From positions 20,979-84,978 of the forward strand of contig NZ_LUFH02000008.1 of assembly GCF_001586785.1 (NCBI RefSeq): 64,000 nt of DNA, in the 5' to 3' direction. Origin of the DNA: Sphaerospermopsis aphanizomenoides BCCUSP55. Lineage in GTDB: Bacteria; Cyanobacteriota; Cyanobacteriia; Cyanobacteriales; Nostocaceae. The notes beneath the pieces were generated by a model. That model was given only the letters and a program-made list of their open reading frames with translations, had not been told where the DNA came from and did not search any database. Positions 63,945 to 64,000 of this stretch are shown here, one piece after another. The translations under genes and the position numbers were made by a program. Numbering within the stretch: the first letter of the stretch is position 1; every line of letters begins with the position of its first letter.

Positions 63945-64000
63945 TGGTTGTTCTCAGTTACTAGCCCCCTGCACCCTGCCCCCTGAGTCCCTGCCTCCCC

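Overview
The window comes from a filamentous, probably heterocyst-forming cyanobacterium (Nostocales, Anabaena/Nostoc/Dolichospermum-like). The evidence is a photosynthetic gene set (phosphoribulokinase; ferredoxin-NADP reductase with an N-terminal CpcD-like phycobilisome linker domain), a CAAD-domain membrane protein, a cyanobacterial-type GshA, many GCGATCGC (HIP1) octamers, and a very high load of short tandem repeats with mostly 7-8 bp units. The gene trio at 58.8-62.1 kb (peptidoglycan-binding protein, convergent furA, group-2 sigma factor) matches, from memory, the alr1690-furA-sigC neighbourhood of Nostoc/Anabaena PCC 7120.

Layout. 0-1.8 kb: a leftward redox cluster (2-Cys peroxiredoxin, peroxiredoxin-like protein, glutathione S-transferase cut by the window edge). 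2.2-6.8 kb: a glycogen-debranching enzyme, then an 810-residue DEDDh-exonuclease/P-loop ATPase fusion of unknown role. 7.2-12.6 kb: elongator tRNA-Met, a LysM/M23 cell-wall hydrolase, TrmL and GshA. 12.7-18.9 kb: a leftward group of an uncharacterised protein translationally coupled to a 1440-residue UPF1-like helicase, and a histone-deacetylase-like amidohydrolase. 19.3-25.4 kb: a compact rightward operon (DUF4178, membrane-anchored spermidine-synthase homologue, FemABX ligase, duplicated DUF350 membrane protein) facing a small SpeD-type AdoMet decarboxylase and an SLH-domain protein. This is the most system-like locus in the window. 25.5-30.4 kb: an alpha/beta hydrolase, a Ser/Thr kinase and a decayed chaperone-usher locus. 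30.9-37.7 kb: UvrA, DUF2358, a GHL10 glycosidase-like protein, another hydrolase and a pentapeptide-repeat protein. 38-44.3 kb: MetK, Prk, PetH and homoserine dehydrogenase. 44.4-54.6 kb: CAAD protein, two sensor kinases (one with a cyanobacteriochrome-like GAF domain), a UvrD/PcrA helicase, a phosphoesterase and NanE. 54.7-64 kb: CobN, peptidoglycan-binding protein, FurA, SigC and GpsA.

Most genes are ordinary chromosomal housekeeping or regulatory genes. Three things stand out. First, the polyamine/FemABX/DUF350 operon looks like a membrane-linked conjugation system of unknown product. Second, two large nucleic-acid ATPases (exonuclease-ATPase fusion; coiled-coil SF1 helicase plus partner) lack an assigned role. 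Third, the genome is being remodelled by short tandem repeats: they lie between genes, supply stop codons and false start codons, and have entered the reading frames of CobN (five tracts), the debranching enzyme (two tracts) and probably UvrA without breaking them. Decay is visible too: a truncated usher fused to a pilin remnant, and C-terminal stubs of an MscS channel and of a possible TerB-like protein. No CRISPR array, rRNA gene, integrase or intact insertion sequence was seen; one 92 bp MITE-like element and several GTAGG-type palindromes are present.
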